Positions 29,216-33,186 of a DNA stretch of 33,186 nucleotides are shown one piece after another (position 1 is the first letter of the stretch; each line of letters starts with the position of its first letter). A program made the position numbers and the translations under genes. This stretch comes from a bacterium (lineage in GTDB: Bacteria; Verrucomicrobiota; Verrucomicrobiia; Limisphaerales; UBA8199), in the NCBI GenBank assembly GCA_021784555.1, contig JAJYHY010000047.1, positions 1 to 33,186 on the forward strand, read 5' to 3'. Under the pieces are notes generated by a model. The model was given only the letters and a program-made list of their open reading frames with translations, did not search any database and was not told the origin of the DNA.

Positions 29216-30100
29216 GTGTTTGAGGTTAAAAACCATCGCTGGCGCAAGGTGAAGAACGGCGTGATGGAATCGCTCGCCTTAGGGGCGGCGGGTCTGGCGC
29301 TGGTGCCGCTGGCGCTTGTCTTTTACCACGTGGTCAAGGCGGGCGTCAGCTCTCTGAATTGGGCGTTTTTCACGCAGTTGCCAAAGCCGACGGGCGAGGT
29401 TGGCGGGGGCATGGCCAATGCGATCGTCGGGACATTCATCCTGCTGGGAGAAGCGGCAGCCATTGGCGTGCCGGTGGGGGTGCTGGGCGGCGTCTATCTC
29501 TCCGAATACGGCGCCACGCGCCTGAACTGGTGGATTCGGTTTGGGGCGGATATCCTCAACGGTGTGCCCTCGATTGTATGGGGCGTGGTGGTGGCCGGCC
29601 TGCTGGTGGTGCATCGAATCACGCTCTTTGGGCACGTGCTGCTGCGCAGGGGCAACTCGGCGCTAGCAGGGGGCCTGGTCCTGGGGTTAATGATGATCCC
29701 GCTGGTCATGCGCACGACCGAGGAGGTGCTCCGGCTTGTGCCGGGAGGTTACCGGGAGGCGGCGCTCGCGCTGGGGGTTGCGCGTTGGCGCACAACGCTC
29801 CAAATCGTCGTCCGCACCGCGCTCAAGGGCATTGTCACGGGCGTGCTGCTGGCGTTGGCGCGCGTGGCCGGAGAGACAGCGCCACTGCTCTTTACCTCCG
29901 GAGTCAATCTCTATTGGATGCGCAATCTGACCCAACCGGTTGCGGCCCTGCCGGTGCAGATCTTTAGTTACGCCATCGCTCCGTACGCGGATTGGCATCG
30001 GCAGGCCTGGGCGGCGGCGCTGGTATTGCTCGTCTTCGTCCTCCTGATCAACGTCGGGGTGCGGGTTCTGACCCGCGACCGCTTTCAGCAGAACCGATGA
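29216..30100 (+). CDS. pstA: Phosphate ABC transporter permease PstA
   Basis: 294 residues with about six membrane helices. The family pattern is clear: GVYLSEYG, a GVPSIVWG loop, [22 protein letters not shown] (the EAA-like cytoplasmic loop), and [11 protein letters not shown] followed by [10 protein letters not shown], which distinguishes PstA from PstC. GTG at 29216 is chosen because it sits five bases after GAGGT; a TTG three bases earlier is equally in frame. The stop overlaps the pstB ATG (ATGA). It forms the inner-membrane channel for phosphate with PstC, which is not in the window. Confidence 0.9.
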   Translation: MFEVKNHRWRKVKNGVMESLALGAAGLALVPLALVFYHVVKAGVSSLNWAFFTQLPKPTGEVGGGMANAIVGTFILLGEAAAIGVPVGVLGGVYLSEYGATRLNWWIRFGADILNGVPSIVWGVVVAGLLVVHRITLFGHVLLRRGNSALAGGLVLGLMMIPLVMRTTEEVLRLVPGGYREAALALGVARWRTTLQIVVRTALKGIVTGVLLALARVAGETAPLLFTSGVNLYWMRNLTQPVAALPVQIFSYAIAPYADWHRQAWAAALVLLVFVLLINVGVRVLTRDRFQQNR

Positions 30101-30978
30101 ACACGATAATGATTGACCGTGGAGAAATGGATACAGGGGCCAGTCCCGCGGAGCCGCCGCTCTCCGGCCAGGCGCCACCGTCCACACCCGCCCTCCAATC
30201 CCTTCCCCCGTCTTCCTCGACGGCGCCCGCCCTCAGCGTGAAGGATCTTTGCGTCTATTTCGGACCCAATCAGGTTCTAAGAAGTGTTTCGCTTGAAGTT
30301 CCGGCGCGGGCGGTAACCGCCATCATTGGCCCCAGCGGCTGCGGCAAATCGACCTTTTTGCGCTCGCTCAACCGGATGCACGACCTCGTTCCGAGCGCGC
30401 GCGTGGAAGGAGAAGTCAAGTTGTTCGGCCAGGACATCTATGGCCCGGGTGTCGAAGCGGTGCTGGTCCGGCGGCGGGTGGGAATGGTGTTTCAGAAGTC
30501 CAATCCGTTCCCCACCATGTCCGTTTCGGACAACGTAACGGTGGGGCTGCGGCTCAACGGCTTGCGCAGGCGCGCCCTCCTGGCCGAGCGGATGGAACAG
30601 TCGCTGGTCATGGCCGCGCTCTGGGACGAAGTCAAGGACCGGCTCAACGCCCCGGCCATCAGCCTCTCCGGCGGCCAGCAACAGCGCCTGTGCATCGCGC
30701 GGGCACTGGCGGTCCAACCGGAGGTGCTGCTCATGGACGAACCGGCCTCGGCGCTGGACCCGCTGGCGACCGCCAAAATCGAGGACTTGATTCTTTCATT
30801 GAAGAAGGATTACACCATCGTCATTGTGACACATAACATGCAGCAGGCGGCGAGGGTATCTGATTTTACGGCCTTCTTCTACCTGGGCGAGCTCATCGAA
30901 TACGACACCACCTCCAAGATCTTTACCAGCCCATCGCAAAAACGGACGGAAGATTATGTGACGGGACGATTTGGCTAG
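30097..30978 (+). CDS. pstB: Phosphate ABC transporter ATPase PstB
   Basis: 293 residues, longer than the usual 250-260 because of a proline/serine-rich N-terminal extension (about 1-45). Walker [10 protein letters not shown] is at 79-86, [11 protein letters not shown] follows as in PstB, the Q-loop is FQKSNPFP (132-139), signature LSGGQQQR 190-197, Walker B LLMDEPAS 211-218, and the switch H246 is in VTHNMQQA. The ATG at 30097 overlaps pstA. ATGs at codons 5 and 11 are alternatives. It powers phosphate import at the cytoplasmic side of the inner membrane. Confidence 0.92.
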   Translation: MNTIMIDRGEMDTGASPAEPPLSGQAPPSTPALQSLPPSSSTAPALSVKDLCVYFGPNQVLRSVSLEVPARAVTAIIGPSGCGKSTFLRSLNRMHDLVPSARVEGEVKLFGQDIYGPGVEAVLVRRRVGMVFQKSNPFPTMSVSDNVTVGLRLNGLRRRALLAERMEQSLVMAALWDEVKDRLNAPAISLSGGQQQRLCIARALAVQPEVLLMDEPASALDPLATAKIEDLILSLKKDYTIVIVTHNMQQAARVSDFTAFFYLGELIEYDTTSKIFTSPSQKRTEDYVTGRFG

Positions 30979-30995
30979 TGCAATAGCGGTGAAAC

Positions 30996-31068
30996 CGTGA
31001 AACGTGAAAGGTGAGTCCATCTACCGAACTCCGCCCTGCCAAGAGTGGCTCACGTTTTACGTTTCACG
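30996..31068. promoter_or_regulatory. Inverted repeat between pstB and phoU
   Basis: CGTGAAACGTGAAAGGTGAG (30996-31015) faces CTCACGTTTTACGTTTCACG (31049-31068), nearly perfect 20-base arms over a 33-base loop. It could form a hairpin that lowers downstream expression or protects the upstream message. No T-tract follows. Confidence 0.65.
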
Positions 31069-31088
31069 CCACGAGCTGGAAGGCAATT

Positions 31089-31769
31089 ATGATGCACTTT
31101 GAGCATGAACTGTCCGGCCTCAAGGAGAAACTGCTCCTGATGGCCAGCCACGCCGAATCCGCCGTCCGCAACGCGGTGGAGGCGATGACCAATCGGGATT
31201 ACGACCTGGCGTTGCGCGTCAAAGACAACGACGCGGTCATCGACCGATTTGAAGTTGAGGTGGACGACTTGGCCATCCAGCTCCTGGCCAAGGCGCCCCT
31301 GGCCAGCGACCTGCGCCTGATCGCCGTCGCGATGAAGATCTCGCAAAACCTCGAACGCGTCGGCGATGAGGCCAGCAAGATAGCCAAACGGGCGCGCGAT
31401 CTAAGCATGGAAGCCCCGCTGAAATTGACGGTCGATATTCCCAAGCTCGTTGACCTCTCCCTTCAAATGCTCAAGGATGCCCTCGACGCCTTCGTGCATC
31501 AGGACCCCGCTTCGGCTCGAGACCTTATTCCGCAGGACAAGCGCGTCGATGCGTTAAACAAGGAGATCCACCAGCAACTCGCCAGCCAAATGGTGCAGGA
31601 CCCGGAGAGCATCGGACGATGCCTTAACCTGATGGTCATTGCCAAGAGCCTGGAGCGCATCGCCGATCACGCCAAGAACGTGGCCGAGGAGGTCGTCTAT
31701 CTCTGCGAAGCCCGGGACATCCGGCATGCGCCAAAAACACAGGGGAGCAGCGAATGGTCAACGGCCTGA
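31089..31769 (+). CDS. phoU: Phosphate signalling regulator PhoU
   Basis: 226 residues in two similar three-helix halves. Each half carries the PhoU metal-binding style motif: [20 protein letters not shown] in the first and [21 protein letters not shown] in the second. PhoU couples the Pst transporter to the PhoR/PhoB regulators and restrains phosphate uptake. ATG at 31089 follows GGAAGG by five bases, with a second ATG right after it. The upstream open frame crosses the hairpin and is discarded. It ends inside the asnS start (16-base overlap). Confidence 0.93.
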   Translation: MMHFEHELSGLKEKLLLMASHAESAVRNAVEAMTNRDYDLALRVKDNDAVIDRFEVEVDDLAIQLLAKAPLASDLRLIAVAMKISQNLERVGDEASKIAKRARDLSMEAPLKLTVDIPKLVDLSLQMLKDALDAFVHQDPASARDLIPQDKRVDALNKEIHQQLASQMVQDPESIGRCLNLMVIAKSLERIADHAKNVAEEVVYLCEARDIRHAPKTQGSSEWSTA

Positions 31770-33121
31770 TAATAAAGCACGTCCTTGCCTCGACTGAGCC
31801 GCGCCAGGCGGTGACGGTCAAAGGATGGGTGCGTACCCGGCGGGACGCCAAAGGCTTCTCGTTCCTGGAACTTAATGACGGCTCCTGCCTGGCCAGTCTC
31901 CAGGTCGTGGTCGATGCTGGGATTCCTGGCGCCGAGCATCTCCCGCAATTCACGACCGGCGCCTCGGTGGTTGTCGAAGGCAACCTGGTGCCTTCCCCGG
32001 CCAAGGGCCAGAAATGGGAATTGCGGGCATCGCGGGTGGAACTGGTTGGAGCGGCAGACGCCAGTTACCCGTTGCAGAAGAAGGGGCACACGATGGAGTT
32101 TCTGCGCACCATCGCGCACTTGCGTCCCCGCTCGAACCTGTTCGGCGCCGTGTTCCGGGTCAGGAGCCGGCTGGCGTTCGCGGTGCATAAGTTTTTCCAG
32201 GACCGCGACTTCGTTTACGTCCATACCCCGATTATCACCGCCAGCGATTGCGAAGGCGCCGGCGAGTTGTTCCGCGTCACCTCTCTTAAAGGGAACATCG
32301 ACGAAAAGCCGGAGGCCGACTTTTTCAGCAAGCGAACATTCCTGACCGTCAGCGGTCAACTGGAGGGAGAGGCCTTTGCCTGCGCCCTCTCCCGTATCTA
32401 CACCTTCGGCCCCACCTTCCGCGCGGAAAACTCCAACACCGCCCGCCATGCCGCCGAATTCTGGATGATTGAGCCGGAAATGGCCTTCTGCGACCTGCAA
32501 GCGGACATGGACCTTGGGGAGGAATTCATCAAGGCGATGGCGCAGTACGCCCGGGAGCAGTGCGCGGACGACCTGGCTCTGTTCGAGAAGTTCGTCGATA
32601 AAGAACTCGGACACCGCCTGAGATTTGTTGTCGAGCGGCCTTTCGTTCGGGTGCCCTATACGGAGGCAATCGCGGTGCTGAAGAAATCGGGCAGGAAGTT
32701 CGAATTCCCCGTCGATTACGGCCTGAATCTCCAAGCCGAACACGAGCGGTTCCTGACCGAGGAGCACTTCAAATCTCCCGTGACCGTGTACAACTACCCG
32801 CGTGAAATCAAACCGTTCTACATGCGCCTCAACGATGACGGCCAGACCGTCACCGCCATGGACGTGCTGGTGCCGGGCATTGGCGAGGTTATCGGAGGGG
32901 CGCAACGCGAGGAGCGCCTGGACCAACTCGCCGAGAACATGAAGCTCCATAATCTCAAGCCGGAGGACTATGGTTGGTATCTCGACCTGCGCCGGTATGG
33001 AGCCGTGCCCCACGCGGGGTTCGGCCTGGGCTTTGAGCGGCTGCTCATGTTTCTCACTGGCGTCCCGAATATCCGGGATGTCATCCCATTTGCCCGCACG
33101 CCGGGCAACGCGGAGTTTTGA
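31754..33121 (+). CDS. asnS: Asparaginyl-tRNA synthetase
   Basis: 455 residues. The N-terminal OB-fold anticodon-binding domain (about 5-100: [21 protein letters not shown]) is followed by a class IIb catalytic core. Motif 2 spans about 216-241 ([21 protein letters not shown]) and motif 3 about 422-448 ([15 protein letters not shown]). The Ser/Asn-type motif 2 wording and the lack of the aspartyl-specific insert point to AsnRS rather than AspRS. It charges tRNA-Asn with asparagine. The ATG lies inside the end of phoU, an unusual pairing suggesting the two are translated from one message. Confidence 0.95.
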   Translation: MVNGLIIKHVLASTEPRQAVTVKGWVRTRRDAKGFSFLELNDGSCLASLQVVVDAGIPGAEHLPQFTTGASVVVEGNLVPSPAKGQKWELRASRVELVGAADASYPLQKKGHTMEFLRTIAHLRPRSNLFGAVFRVRSRLAFAVHKFFQDRDFVYVHTPIITASDCEGAGELFRVTSLKGNIDEKPEADFFSKRTFLTVSGQLEGEAFACALSRIYTFGPTFRAENSNTARHAAEFWMIEPEMAFCDLQADMDLGEEFIKAMAQYAREQCADDLALFEKFVDKELGHRLRFVVERPFVRVPYTEAIAVLKKSGRKFEFPVDYGLNLQAEHERFLTEEHFKSPVTVYNYPREIKPFYMRLNDDGQTVTAMDVLVPGIGEVIGGAQREERLDQLAENMKLHNLKPEDYGWYLDLRRYGAVPHAGFGLGFERLLMFLTGVPNIRDVIPFARTPGNAEF

Positions 33122-33186
33122 ACCCGGGGGGCGGACCGCCCTCATAGTGCCGGGAAAGGCCTTTAAACTGGCTGTGACCGCTCACG

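Noticed and set aside
31697..33145. A 482-codon minus-strand open frame over asnS
   Set aside because: AsnRS motifs 2 and 3 are on the plus strand; the antisense frame has no recognisable domain.

Overview
The window looks like a G+C-rich chromosomal piece of a Verrucomicrobiota bacterium, probably of the Pedosphaera/Limisphaerales type. The main clues are an H-X9-DG type pseudopilin, an ECF sigma factor coupled to an anti-sigma/von Willebrand (YfbK-like) fusion, several sugar isomerase/epimerase-type TIM barrels (one with a twin-arginine leader), and intergenic palindromes that also run through coding sequence. This placement is inference from gene style. No rRNA, tRNA or CRISPR array was seen.

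Region 1 (1-14187, all minus strand) is one long glycan assembly and export cluster, read from 14187 towards 1. In order: a GH2-like barrel fused to a GT2 glycosyltransferase, a pseudopilin, a small SAM methyltransferase, an MsbA-type ABC exporter, then four multidomain glycosyltransferases. The last one starts with a methyltransferase domain and runs off the window edge. Most junctions are 4-26 base overlaps, which argues for coordinated translation. The last four proteins all carry the same domain of about 100 residues (SKGD ... HFP ... WWLEHY), for which I have no family name. It is the best candidate for something undescribed.

Region 2 (14188-20098) opens with a non-coding stretch holding an imperfect 80-base tandem duplication. 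A plus-strand twin-arginine TIM-barrel protein follows. Facing it is a minus-strand sugar catabolism set: class I aldolase, PfkB kinase, uronate-isomerase-like amidohydrolase and a sugar isomerase/epimerase. Together they suggest an isomerase-kinase-aldolase route for an unidentified sugar or sugar acid.

Region 3 (20099-24581) has a DUF433 antitoxin-like gene followed by what looks like a frameshifted start of its usual DUF5615 toxin partner. Then come an ECF sigma factor overlapping an anti-sigma/vWA fusion, and a truncated IS701-type transposase remnant.

Region 4 (24683-33121, plus strand) has a long HrpA-type DEAH RNA helicase carrying an in-frame 74-base palindromic repeat, then pstA-pstB-phoU (no pstS or pstC in the window), and asnS overlapping phoU. 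The last 65 bases show nothing recognisable.
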